Source: Tomocerus qinae (lineage: Eukaryota > Arthropoda > Collembola > Entomobryomorpha > Tomoceridae). From it: a stretch of 64,000 nt of DNA. Both the position numbers and the translations under genes were made by a program. The first letter of the stretch is position 1. Every line of letters starts with the position of its first letter. Below, one piece after another: positions 12,801 through 23,300 of this stretch. The stretch is taken from NCBI GenBank assembly GCA_020055645.1, contig CM034546.1, positions 34,286,001 through 34,350,000 on the forward strand. Reading direction: 5' to 3'. The notes below the pieces were generated by a model. That model ran no database searches, was not told where the DNA came from, and saw nothing but the letters and a program-made list of their open reading frames with translations.

Positions 12801-12950
12801 CGGATTGAGACAAACATGTCGGGTTTGAATTGGAAGGCCTCCATGAGAAATAGAATGTCTGTCGCTGGTTTCTTGAGTTTCTTGCCTTGTCTTCTGTAGT
12901 TTGTCTTTCGTTTGCAGTGTAGACAGCAGGTTGTTTTTTCTGGTTTCGTC
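9804..12950 (-). CDS. Gene A exon 7: NB-ARC, TPR-like and LRR-like domains
   Basis: One 3,147-nt exon (1,048 aa) beginning after the acceptor TTTATTTACAG. NB-ARC motifs, numbered in the full protein: P-loop GMGGVGKT 884-891, Walker B CLWIYDNAEN with Asp961, ITSR sensor 987-990, GNLPLALQL from 1044, and VHR near 1170 in place of MHD. The VHRLLQ form is common in NB-ARC proteins with TPR-type tails. Two similar helical units follow, each with a KFN-A/S-CL core. The C-terminal third repeats Leu/Ile-rich strands (for example INKLTLEG, IEKLYLEW, LKYLTLKW). One oddity is an eight- to nine-residue stretch (ESSAATKYS) between the first strand and the P-loop, where most NB-ARC proteins have none. Confidence 0.85.
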   Translation of the reverse strand, partial: DETRKNNLLSTLQTKDKLQKTRQETQETSDRHSISHGGLPIQTRHVCLNPKIKKWWPESKLLIKSLLKRKYGQKLLIDELHDRISKDENRMLVVCESSAATKYSGMGGVGKTLTAKWYANAYEQEYDHIIWIDCGEGSLLTSFETLARDLEIPNRKELVKVQDCSRKCFHALSGCKCLWIYDNAENYKGEDGIINVLPKDEKNFYCIITSRSRELGINKIGFGKMSTLEIDIFSEEESLEFLTSILFESIGRTDFQLKELCTLTGNLPLALQLTVALLNDGKISLKSYLERNRFEKVVDARFDDYERTINNNVEIALELILKETYGKEAHQMLLIFGYIRPYDVEFQFLMKVLNYDNEEKLKGAIKILKKYSLAGETKMQIDNGIKITLSVHRLLQQVIRYNGRENEKETLKKILGCVGFIGYKFIPFTKYADEELRIEFPKVKAELLDQEQLKKLLREGRVEESVQLARFINEELNTKASKFNYAVCLHWNGKEEECLDFMNELNVETKIDPIKEEMVKTLGKMLEYLKTVDEKRINVEIDLKLMDLKEEPTKKEIGDPIFYLCLDLGRIDEASTIGLKIADETHLIYILRGVIKQRRFKESVQLANIIAEKLKTLTAKFNLSICLAKNEEFKESLDILKKLEMEEMEEARYYSKDAIEMGILGLKQELSRNLFDIHLIVIQCIMEDTKETSRRFGLIYSTDSLATLIRLVHSDLIKSNYSLVKDRSTIKLELGGESSKIQLRECSLDLSSFDRLSPEKLEVEDVSLNRNGREVEEANLNEFCDLHKINKLTLEGDKMSIELSDEISMEYLHLSRLKVLNWKEARWNIQGLELYSILFVEKTKMKVKEMNFRFSSLDISCLPPTIEKLYLEWAEVVYNDPIDLPNLKYLTLKWMSDYSFLSSFRSANFTHIHFDVMKEVNVDLIPKSITHIKITYKTIVVGGVRRVDKLILEDFSVKEVKELLGHFQTDELIVYSGYSSSIPPKELIELTKKEIKRIAVGRINWDLFSRDLSVLSSHVDRTADYYLWEGGKGRGMEEKEFEQLRKLY

Positions 12951-15900
12951 CTGTAAATAAAGTTTAACGTGCATAATACCAACATATTTTATATCCCAGA
13001 GAGAGTAAAAATTCTTTTAAGAGGTAAAATATATAATGAGATCAATCAAATATTCGTGAAAGGATGTCGAGTATTTAGTAAATTGTTTTGTGGTAATGCC
13101 TAAGTAATTAAGTGTGCAATGGTTTTAATTTCAATACCTTAACCATTGAAAAGCATTTATGCTTAACTCCTTAAGAAATATCAGTTTTTCTCGTACTTCA
13201 AGAGAATTTCCAATATTCTGAAGGAATGTGACTGCTACCAGAAAAATAGTAATGTAATACTTTCACAAATCAATAAATGTAAATTTTTCTCGAGCGTATC
13301 GCGAATTTATGATTTACTGCATATTATAAAACGATTAAATATCGCCCCTGGGATATATTCTATAGGTTTGGCAGCCAGCTAAAATCCTGATTAATTACGA
13401 TGATAAATACTTACCTTGGGGGGCTCTTCAGAGGGTGCGAGTTTGGGTTTCCCATTGATACAGGTGTCGACTTCGTCAGCATTTCTGGAGAATGGCTGAA
13501 GTGTCTGAAGTTTGGATTTTTTCTCGGTGAGCGCATACTTTAATTTGCTCCATCTATCCAACACTTGGATCTTTTTGGTTTCGATCGAGTCGTTGGCGTA
13601 GTGGTTGGATGAAGTCAATTGTTGGGCAAACGTTGTGAGTTGACACATTTTCTCCTCCTGCCCAGAAATGTCCTCGTCAAAGTCTTTGATATGCTTAATA
13701 GGTGACTTTGTGTCGTATAAATTTTTGTCATCCGACAGAAAACTCTCCCTACAATGATATAACATACATTTAGTCCGTGTCCTTGTAAATGTGATAATTT
13801 AATTTGTTACCGGTTGGCCATCCAGTCCTCTGCCTCTTGGCAGTCCCTGTAGAAGAGTTGGAGTTCCAAACATTGGTCTAATTGCAATTTTCTTTCCATC
13901 CATATTTTCTCCAGTTTTCCCTGGGCATCACAAGCCAATTTCAGTGTCTCTTCTATTTGGACACTGGCGTAATGGCGTGAGTCGAGAAGTTGTTTCCCAA
14001 AGAGCTCAAATTTCTGGAAATTCTCCGAATGAGCATCCAAGTCTGCGCGGTGTTTCTTGTGACGCTCCACAAGTGCTTCTGCTCCTGTCACATCAGAGGC
14101 CAATTCATCCGAATGCACAAGACTCATTTTGGCATTTATCATATCAATGAAGTCCTGGTTGTCGCTCAAGAAACGCCGTAGGTCGTTACTAATGGGAAAA
14201 ACAATAATATAGAGAACTGAAAAAATTAAATCCCCATAAAATAAACACAGAAGTTGTAGAATATTTATTTATTTCAAACTTGTCATACTTTAATTTTATT
14301 CAATAGAATTTGCCCACTTAATGTTTTGCAGTTCAACCTGTTTTGGTTTATTGCCAATATCATAATTATAGTAAAGTATTTACAAAAGTGAATCCAGAAT
14401 TAAAAGTTGTCAAAACACAATACGCATAGCGTAATGTGTAATTATGCAGGGTAAAAAAGATACCTTATAATAATTTTATAAGCTTTGATATACAGAGAAA
14501 GAATTTTCCCTCTCCCTTACTCGAGCCCTCTTATACTTAAATTGCAATTTTATAACATCGAGCAAAAAAGGATCTTTTTTGCCTTTTTTATAAAAAAGGT
14601 AGGAGTAAGTTTTTTAAAAAGCAGTCCTTTTTTGATGTATTTACATCGAATTAACATGTAGTACTTTTTTACTTCTTGTAAAAAAGAAGTACCTTTTTTG
14701 TTTCATGTTTTATAGTAAAATAACTAAGATCAAAAAGTACATGTTATAAGAACAAAATCTATCTATTCAATTTTGATATTTTGATGGAACATTAATCTGT
14801 TTTGTTTTTTATTGATTTTAATTGTCATCAATAGATTGACTGTCCTGCTTTTAGTAACCTGTTTTGAAAACATCCCGATTTAAGAAACGGCCATTTTTCA
14901 ATTGAATAATAATTGGTGACTGCAAGCGAAAATTTTCACTGCAAATAATAATTTTTTCGCACTGTCCTTTTGCGAAGCTTAGGCTATTTTTGGCTATTCT
15001 CGTGGAAAGTTATAAAATTTTCGTGGTTCGCGCAATTATGAGAATTTTAGGCAATGTATTTGGCTAAGCGTATTAAAATTTGTCCCATTTTGGATTATTT
15101 TTGGTAAACAATATAATTTCTGCGCCTAACGTGATTATATACGAATTGTAGCCTATTTTGAGCAAAAAGAGACTTTGATTATAAAAGACTTTTAGGCTAT
15201 ATTGTTATCAATTTTTGGCAAAAAAGGTTAAATTTAAATAAATTAGCTGTAAATATTTCTAACAAACATAGTAATTATATTATGTGCAGTCATTACTGTA
15301 TAGAACTCCTAGTTTTCCCTAGTCAAATTATAGTCAGCCTAATCGTCAGTAATCAATTTTTGATTTTATACTGCTATTTTCATAAGCAATATATTTTGGT
15401 TTTCTGGCAATTTTGATATTCAATATTAACCTAATTTTAATTTCGACTAAGCTCATCTGTAGTAGGTACTTCATATTTACGTATTCTCACCATATTGAAA
15501 GTTTAATTTCGTTATTTTATACACTAATTTATTTGAAATTGCTCAAATATTGAAATCTGATTGCTACTGTGTTAATGGCAAATCTTAAATTCAATAGTCT
15601 CTTGTCTAATCTAATACTTTCATCCTTGGAGGTCAAAATTAATCTACTTCTAACTTCTGATAATTTAAGTTTTTATTTATTTTGATAGTACTATTATTCC
15701 ATTTTGATTTGATTTTGAATTTAAAAGCCAATATTTAACTACTTTTTCTACTCAGCTACCAAGCATGTTTACGCGGTACTGTCTGTTTACATACCTGTCT
15801 TTCATATCTTTTTGTTGTTTATCAAACTTCTCTATGGCCACAGAGCTTTGTTCTTTTAGAGCTGAGTTTAACATGTCGTTAAATTCTTGTAAAACGTAGT

Positions 15901-18900
15901 ATGGTTCATTTTTAAATACGGCGATAAATTCGTTTCGAATTTTTACTTCTGCTTTGCCAATGAAATTAGATAAATCTTCTGCATGTTTCACGCTTTTTTC
16001 TACGTCAGCTAACTCCTGTGTATAACTCAGCACGGATGAGTTAAGAGAATCTTCCAAGGTTTTTCTGGTTTGTTCTAATTTTTTACTGTTTTCTTGAATT
16101 AGATCCACTTGACCTTCCTGAAACAATTAAAATGTTATAAATACAGTTTTATTGGGTATACTATGGCTCAAAAATCAATTTAATAACTAATATATAAGTA
16201 CCTAATTAAGATCTTTCAATTATCAATAAAATAATTTTCTCAAATCAAAACTACTTCAACGTGAATCCGTAATCTACAGATTCATATTTCGACTCCTTTA
16301 GAAATCTTAACATAGCTTATAACGTACCAAGGAAATAAAATTAAATTTTATCGGCATTCCCATTGCAATGTCTTCCAATTGAATGCGTTGGTTTGGTTCT
16401 TTTTCCGTCAGACGAAGTATCAGGGAGTTCAGCCAAGAAATTTTTTGGATTTTACTTCCTGTCATTCTTGCATATTTAATTTTGCCGAACTTCTCCATCA
16501 AATTTTCATTCGTGGGATCAAAGATTTCTGACAAAATCAATCCAAACGAGAACCAGTCCACGTGCTGGCCATATTTTGCTTTGCCATCTGCATGCTTTTC
16601 GTCCATTTCAGGTGCCCTATATTGTGGATTTCCTACTGCAATTGACAGTGATTGTAACTCGTACTGTTTGCTTGTAATCGACAATCCGAAGTCGCCGATT
16701 TTAACTGGAGGAGCAAAATTTATGTTCGAGAAGTAAATGTTGTCAGGTCTTAGGTCTCTATGAATTAGCCTATTTTGGTGTATGTAACATAAACCATCAG
16801 CTATTGCTTGGCCGATGAACTCACACATGGACATTTTTGGCTGATTGTTTTCATTCAAAATTGTATTCAGCCATTCCCTCAGCGTTTCGCCACAAAGTTC
16901 AGTTTTTATGATAAGCCCTGTCACTTGGCCATTATTAGCAGAATCAAAACACAATGCAAAATTTGCACGAGTGTACTCTAATATTTTGTCCTTGTTTTCC
17001 CACTGAAGTATTTCCTTAATCTTATTTACAGATAGTGAAAATTGGTCAGATGATTTGTACTTAACAACATTAGGATGATCAAGTTTTGCTTGGTTCCTCA
17101 ACTCTCTTAAGATATCGTTAGTGTTCCCATAGGATACATTTCGGTTTGGAATGATTTTTATCGCGTAAATTTGTTGATCAATAGTGTGTGTAGCGGAAAT
17201 AACAACTCCGAAACACCCACTTCCCAGTACTTCAATCGTTTTGTAATTCCAACTTTCAATGACAAAGTTATCTGTGTAAACAATATATTCTTATTTTAAA
17301 ATTGCGAAGCTACAAATTCATTTTACCTATTAACAAAATCATTTATTTATATAAAAAATGACTGATATAAAAAATTCAATTTCGGTTCAAGGCTCCTGCA
17401 TATCGACTGCTCTATATGTCTTTTATTTTTTTTTTAAATTTAAAAAATGCGGAAAGCAGTAGTTGCACTATTTTAGAACAGTGTTTAAATTAGATCATAA
17501 AACATGACATGACAGCAACCCCAAAAACCCGCATTTTTGGGTATTCAACAGCAAAAACCGGAATCTTCGGGTATCAAACAGCAAAACTCCCGGTTTTTGG
17601 GTATTAAACAGAAGTTCTATAACGGGGTCGGATCTACTTTAAAATAGGGATTATGTCCCAACGAAAAAAATTTCAATGAACATAATATACATTAGAAACT
17701 ATTTTATATGTAGGTCCTCTGGGAGGGAGAGAACATGAGACGAATTAAGGACTAGCCTTAAATTCTCTACTCTCAATTCAATTGCTCCCTAAATTAATTT
17801 TGTAACTAACAATCAACGTCAAAGTCAATACGTGTTGAATTATAAAATTGTCCTCCTTGCTGACATTTTCGAACAAAAACACCTTTAAAATAACTGTCTG
17901 ACTGTCTTCGACCCATGATATCTTTTGCATCGAAACGACGTGAAGGACCAATAAATCAGGCAAGTATCAAAATATTTGGTCAAAGTGGGTGGAGGCGCAG
18001 TCAAACATATTGTCAAAAAATAAGACAAAGTACAAAAGTTTGAAAACCTTTTTGGGGAAAATCTTTTTTTCTCAGATTTAGAGGGAGGGGCTGTGACGAA
18101 TATAAGTTAAATTGGTTAGTTTATATCCAACATAAAAATCGAAGCTAAAACCTAAATATCGTCCCCTAAGGAACCATTTAGCCTAAAACCACTTTTCGTT
18201 CTCCATACTCCATAGCCTAGACACCCTCTACATGAATGGCGCAGCATTTAGGCTATGGTGTTTAGGCTATTTGGTACACAAAACGAAAAATGGATTTAGG
18301 CTATTTTTTACACAAAACGAAAAATGGATTTACGCTATTTTGTACACAAAACGAAAAATGGATTTAGGCTACTTTGTACACAAAACGAAAAGTGATTTTA
18401 GGTTAAATGGTTCCTTAAGGGACGATATGAGACAATGCTGTATTTATCGCTATGATTTATTTAACCCCATATTACTCAAAATTATGTAAGCCATTGGACC
18501 TTATGATTGTATGATATTTATACTAATTTGCAAAAGTTAGTGCGATAAGTTTTGGCTCGCTGACGCTGAACTAGCAAATAATGCTCTATTCGATTCTATT
18601 TGACTTTGCTGAGTGTAAATCGTATCCCAATTTAATGAAATTATTACCTGATCCCTGTAATCTGTTCAAAATTTTCTCCGCTAATTTTCCAGCTGCGTTT
18701 TCTTCCAGTGCAGAGAGTAAGAATGGTAAAACCTCCTCAATTGGCTTTGTCGAGATAGCAGAATAAAATTTCGTGTTTACTTCAGACACAACCTTTCCCG
18801 ATTTCTATATAATATAAACATATATATTTTATGTAAGTGGGTTTTATTATATTATTATTATTATCAACAATTAATTAAACCATAATCAAAGATAGAGATT

Positions 18901-19107
18901 TCTTACAATATGTTCGACATCATTTGCTGATAAATTACGAGTGGACATCATATGAAGACACAAATTCGACAGACACGCTTCAGTTGTGTCATGAACCAGA
19001 CACGGCAGTAAAGTTGTGATAGTTTCTTTGAAATCATCTTGAGTCCAATTTTGTGACTGTATTTGTAATTTATATTTTGTAGCTTTACGACTAACCGTGT
19101 CTGACAT
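9804..19107 (-). CDS. Gene A: kinase / spectrin-repeat / NB-ARC / LRR fusion protein
   Basis: Seven exons: 19107-18907, 18804-18648, 17271-16328, 16117-15795, 14188-13811, 13748-13415 and 12950-9804, 5,484 nt, 1,827 aa. Every junction is GT-AG and the phases agree (0, 1, 0, 2, 2, 0). Approximate order: unrecognised helical region 1-119, protein kinase 120-434, coiled coil 435-541, two alpha-spectrin-like repeats 542-779, NB-ARC about 850-1175, helical TPR-like repeats about 1215-1480, LRR-like repeats about 1510-1800. NB-ARC proteins are ATP-dependent switches, and repeat tails usually sense or restrain. The kinase would be an unusual output domain. No signal peptide or membrane segment was seen, so it is probably cytoplasmic. 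The gene could be two adjacent genes only if the coil and spectrin junctions are not used; the phase match and the duplicated copy argue against that. The start at 19107 is the first ATG of that open frame; earlier exons cannot be excluded. Confidence 0.75.
12951..13414 (-). other. Gene A intron 6
   Basis: 464 bases between the second spectrin exon and the NB-ARC exon. It starts GTAAGT and ends TTTACAG. The matching intron in gene B is 2,255 bases long because of inserted sequence. No gene seen. Confidence 0.65.
13415..14188 (-). CDS. Gene A exons 5-6: alpha-spectrin-like repeats
   Basis: Exons 14188-13811 (378 nt) and 13748-13415 (334 nt), split by a 62-base intron, encode residues 542-779. 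The sequence follows conserved alpha-spectrin closely: SSDELA-like start of a repeat, GAEALVERH, DQCLELQLFYRDC, AEDWMANRESFLS, and VLDRWSKLK. In metazoan alpha-spectrin these motifs occur in this order in the repeats of the second half of the protein. The first codon (AG+T) restores a spectrin-like Ser-Asn-Asp-Leu-Arg-Arg-Phe. Spectrin repeats are three-helix rods; here they would space the kinase from the NB-ARC domain. The second repeat ends early, in a Pro-rich linker (EEPPK). Confidence 0.85.
14189..15794 (-). other. Gene A intron 4, with repeats
   Basis: 1,606 bases. It contains a hairpin-rich AAAAAAGG/CCTTTTTT patch at about 14,560-14,700, and a degenerate dispersed repeat from 14,840 onward (blocks like TTTTAGGCTATTTTTGGC). 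The latter is matched at the same place in gene B (53,420-53,830), with a related copy at 19,480-19,810. No gene seen. Confidence 0.5.
15795..16117 (-). CDS. Gene A exon 4: coiled-coil linker
   Basis: 323 nt, from acceptor TTGTTTCAG to donor GACAG|GTATGT, encoding residues 435-541. It is rich in Glu, Lys, Gln and Leu with heptad-like spacing (LEQTRKTLEDSLNS, ELADVEKSVKHAEDLSNFIG). It resembles no catalytic family I know. It probably forms helices that join the kinase to the spectrin rod and may drive oligomerisation. The copy in gene B has eight extra codons near its start. Confidence 0.8.
16328..17271 (-). CDS. Gene A exon 3: complete Ser/Thr protein kinase domain
   Basis: 944 nt encoding residues 120-434 in one exon. 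Glycine loop GSGCFGVV (136-143), ATP-anchoring Lys158 (YAIKII), a candidate alpha-C Glu near 176, HRDLRPDN with catalytic Asp292, DFG Asp313 and YRAPE at 338-341. All key residues are present, so activity is expected. The stretch VDWFSFGLILSEIF and the long insert after the early strands recall the eIF2-alpha kinase (PEK-like) group; the YRAPE motif is less typical of it. Family placement is therefore tentative. The acceptor is TTTACACAG and the donor TTG|GTACGT. Confidence 0.85.
17272..18647 (-). other. Gene A intron 2, with MITE and degenerate short repeats
   Basis: 1,376 bases. 17,520-17,605 holds about three degenerate ~33-bp units ending GGGTATTAAACAG or GGGTATCAAACAG; a longer array sits in the matching part of gene B (56,890-57,075). 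A 266-bp MITE occupies 18,160-18,425. No gene seen. Confidence 0.55.
18160..18425. mobile_element. 266-bp MITE with TA target duplication and internal tandem repeat
   Basis: Ends TCGTCCCCTAAGGAACCATT and its near-exact inverse, arms about 45 bases, flanked by TA. The matching site in gene B (near 62,684, AAATATGAAAC) is empty and shows a single TA, so insertion happened after the duplication. The inside carries about four ~33-bp units containing CACAAAACGAAAAATGGATT. TA duplication suggests a Tc1/mariner-type source; no transposase is present. Confidence 0.8.
18648..19107 (-). CDS. Gene A exons 1-2: unrecognised helical N-terminus
   Basis: Exon 19107-18907 (67 codons) and exon 18804-18648 (157 nt) are joined by a 102-base phase-0 intron. 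Residues 1-119 are mostly helix-forming, starting MSDTVSRKATKYKLQIQ. The second part (EEVLPFLLSALEENAAGKLA) looks like an amphipathic helix pair. A death-fold domain is possible because such domains often begin animal immune switches, but I see no defining motif. Copy B lacks these exons at the expected place. Confidence 0.65.
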
Positions 19108-20023
19108 CTTGATAAGATATTTTCGTGCTGATAACTTTTATTACAAATAAGACCTGTAACAGAATGAATAATCTTTAAACGCTGATTTATATAAGCGGGT
19201 AACGAATAGCTTACACTTACAGGAGATAAAAAATGCAATGTTAATTACTAAAAGGACACACCAAAATTTTTAAACTACTAGCCACAATTTGCTGCATATT
19301 TCATTATTAAATTCCTTTAACCTATCTAATCCCAATCCCACAAATAATCCTATTTATAATCGCACGAAGCGGGAAAAATTTTGGTAATTTGAGAAAAAAT
19401 TTCCTGTTTCTTGGGTTCAGACCCTGCAAACCATCCCTATTGGTGTGAGCATGTATATGTCTGCCTTTTTCACGAACGATTCAACGATAGGCTGTCCTGT
19501 TTTTGCTGACCTGTCCCGGCGTTCCGAAAATGTCCCGTTTTCAGAAACGCGTCCCGTTTTTTGGAAAACATTTAGTATCTGTACCGACTGTGAACGTAAA
19601 AAGGAAAATTTCGGCTGAAAGTAACAAAATTTGTCGCGCTTCAGGAGATCATTTATGACAGTTTAACAGAATATTCATTGGCTATTTTCAAGACCTATAA
19701 TTTTTATAGCTTGACCAATTTTTGGGAATTTTAGGTCATTTTTTAGAAAAGGAGCTTAAAATCAATGCTCAGAAGTGAATTATAGTCTATTTTTGGCGAA
19801 ATGGACGTCATACTAAGCCCTTAAGTCAGATGTTCGTCGCATTGAAAACAATTGCCAATTATTTAACCAAATCTCTTCCGAAAATCAGTCTTGGGATGAA
19901 ACATCATCATGAAGAGCAAATCAGACATGACGCAAGAGAACCTGAATTTGTTGTAGTACAAAACAAGTTACAAAATTGTTCCGAATCGTTATCTGAAATG
20001 AAGGCCATAATTACAATTTTCAC

Positions 20024-20304
20024 TATTGTTGTCCCAATGAAAGATCTACGTACAGGGCAGGATACGATCCATTATCGTCGTGTAAACAGTATAAAATTAT
20101 TGACTTTTGTCGAAGTCAGAACTGTCCCCCGTAAGGCCTATGCTAAAGTGAAAACAACGTATTTGAGGCTGTCACAACCTCCTGCCCTATGAGAAAGTCA
20201 TTTTGGATAACATCTCTAGGCTTTTTCCATGGGGGGGGGGGTGAAAAACAGATCAAATTGGTCAATCTCCATTTAAGTTTACGTAGATCTTTCAATGGGA
20301 CAAC
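20024..20304. repeat. Foldback with ~25-bp arms
   Basis: TTGTCCCAATGAAAGATCTA at about 20,028 recurs inverted, with one change, at about 20,280-20,304. The loop is about 230 bases and contains a poly-G run. Probably a small non-autonomous element; target duplications were not identified. Confidence 0.5.
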
Positions 20305-23300
20305 TATACCACAGCAGCAGAAAAAAAGTTAGAAAGGAATGACGAAATCGAACTCCCGAAACTGGAAGTTCGAAATTTCAGCGGTCGTTCTTAAGACCAC
20401 AACAATAATAAACTGTCGGCAACTCAAAAACTACAGTACTTAAAAGGACTGCTAACAGATGAAACTTGCTTTCACCACTTTCCAATCATTAGTCGTAGCT
20501 ATTATGGAGCCTAGGATTTGCTAAATCCAGATTTAAAATCCAGGTTTAAACACAGGAGAGAAATAATCAAATGTTAATTGGATCGTCTTTTATCTCTCCC
20601 CTAAAAAGTCTTTTACCTCTCCCGGCTAATTCTATACAAATTTAAGAAAAATCGGCGATGACACAAAAATACCTGAAACTGGACTCTTTTATCTCCGGAA
20701 ACGAGTAAAATTTTAGCTAAATTTAACCGATTGGAATGTATAATGAGGTTTAGAAGGACATTTTATATGTGTACGACATAATTCTGTCTGTTAGTCTATT
20801 TTTTATGGCTAAATTTTATTTTTTGATTTTAGCTAACTTGGCCTGCTGCCAAACGAGTTTGCGAATCGTCAGGTCAATGGCTTTTAACTTTTGAGTCCAA
20901 AAATGATAATACCTATATACAAGGCCGTATTGAGGGGGGCATTGAGGGCAAATGTCCCCCTGAAATCCAAGAAAAAGGGAATTTCTTCTCAAAATACTAA
21001 AAAATTTCGTGCTTCGCGCGATTTTATGTGATTTTTAGACTATTTTTGACTCATTTTAGACAAAATAAGCCAAAATTCAAAGTGGGTTTCAGACGGGTTG
21101 AAAACCCGGGTTTAAACCTGGTTCGAGTCAATTCTAACCCAGTTTTCAAGAATGCAAAACTGGTTTCGAGTTATTACTTTTCGCTGGATAAAGCAATTCA
21201 TTTCTGATATTTCATTTTTTAATATATTTTCATCCAAACAGAGCCAATAGTGATAACGAATTGTACCTCTTGTATCAAAAATGTGTCCGTAATTTTGAAA
21301 ACAAAAGACAGAAATTATTAGAGATGTGTAAATGAGAAAAAACATGACATTACGGAGTGAAATCATTAAGATCTTCTGATTTAATTTCGGTCCCCTTCAG
21401 AGCACGGGAGTCCCAAAGGTTAAATTTTTGAGAATTAATTAAAAATTAACGACTGACCGATTTTTATGAAACCTTTACCAAAATTTAAGTAATAACTTTG
21501 TCCATTTTTACAGTAAATATTATAATGTGACATATCAACCGAGAGGTAAGGACTTGAACAGTCATAATACGGCATTCGTTTAATAATACAATTACCTCCA
21601 GTTGGAGTCAAAGGCCAAAGTGGACTTTTATCAAATATATATATATAATAATATAATATGAAGTACTACTAATCGAAGGGTGATAACTTCAGTTAGGGAT
21701 TTAAGTGTTTGTTTATACATTTAGAAACATGTTACAAATTACATTGCGTCACAAGATGTCAATAATTAATCTGACAACACATTAATTAGGTGCTTGAATG
21801 CTTTATATACTGCATACTACAATTACATACTACAATTATAATTTGTGCTTTTTATATATAGTTTGTGTTCACAGTGTCATTTTAGCGGCATAAAATTATT
21901 TACATTTAGTTGAACGAACTTGCGTATTTGCTTTTATATGGATAATCTACTATTATAAAGCATATAGTGATAAGTGTAAATATACATTTTAGTCTTCCTA
22001 TAAAATGTTGCTTATCATTTTTATAATGCTAAGGTTAAGTACAAGTGAGGTGCATGCATGAATAGTTACGCAGTTACGCTTCAATTATTGTTATGGCTGA
22101 ATAACTACATAAAATGCAACTTTTTCATGTACTGTAATATGTATTACTTCATATAAGCTGAAATGAGAAAGAGAGTATATAGAGAGTAGTGACTGAATGA
22201 AAATGATGTCACTAATCTGACATTGAAGTGATAAACATTTTATAAACGAAGGAATGCTGTCGCTTTGGTCCATTCATTGAGCTGATAAGATTATACAGCC
22301 AATAATAAATAACATAATAATCCTTTTTATTTATCTTCTGTATTCTGTATGCTTTTGCTTATGCTTGAAAATTCATGGCAAAGAATCAATCAATATCGTT
22401 AAACGGTGTTGGATTCCGCGTAAGTATTTTATGGTGGTAATGAAAGTGTTAACAAATCCAAAAAATCAAGCGAATACAATACTATGCCATGGTAGAAAGG
22501 AATTGAGAATTATGATGGAGAAATTGTGTCTATATATTTCAATTAAAATTGAGTCTAATTTTCAACTATATAAGCCTTCAGAATATTATGCGGCCTAGTC
22601 ATGCATGATAAGGGTGACTAAATTCAAAGTCTCAAAGTTGATCATGTTTATTGTATGGATGCGTTGCTTTGCTACATGAAACAAACCGGCCATACTAGTA
22701 GGAGATTGCAGAAATTTCATCTGTATCATTGTCGTACGCCTGTGTTTCGGATACAAGTCTAACTGGCGTGGGATATTTTTTAAATTTTTTTCGAAAAATT
22801 CGAGTAGTAATGAAGAAAAATGACTGCTCAACCAATCCCTTGAATTTCTAAAAAATATTCCTTAATGCTACATATTTCCTATACTGAGATACACTCGTCT
22901 CATTAGTTCGTTACCCATGATTTTCTGTATTTTCTGTACAGTTTGATCTCCACAACAGAGACTTTTAGGACATTTGCAACCACTTATTGTTATAGTTTTT
23001 CATATTTCTGATTTTTGAAACTATTTTTAAGGGAATCTAAAATATCTATTTGTCGATCCTATGGAAAATTTAATATCATGCCCCATCAGCCAAATGATAT
23101 GTGTATAAACATAAATGAATGATCTTACAATTTCCTCGCTTTCAGTTATAGAGATGATTTAGAACTGCTCCAAATGGCCCGCACTTATGTTAAATTTGTT
23201 GGATTCACTATTAAGAAAACCAGATTTTTTGTTTAATTTCGTCGTACAAATTTTCGATGGATATGATTAATATATCTGATAAAAAGTGCTGAGAAAATAA

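Noticed and set aside
12794-12985. Separate start of gene A at the ATG near 12,974 (NB-ARC protein alone)
   Set aside because: The ATG lies upstream of a good TTTATTTACAG acceptor and inside the intron by homology with gene B. The upstream exon ends in the matching phase, so the fused model is preferred, though a shorter transcript cannot be excluded.
16383-16736. 117-codon plus-strand frame opposite the kinase
   Set aside because: The minus-strand kinase explains the openness.
18232-18489. 85-codon frame with repeated KRKMDLGYFVHK-like text
   Set aside because: It is the internal tandem repeat of the MITE at 18,160-18,425.
19830-20192. 120-codon plus-strand frame
   Set aside because: No recognisable domain, no splice context, overlaps a dispersed repeat and one arm of a foldback.
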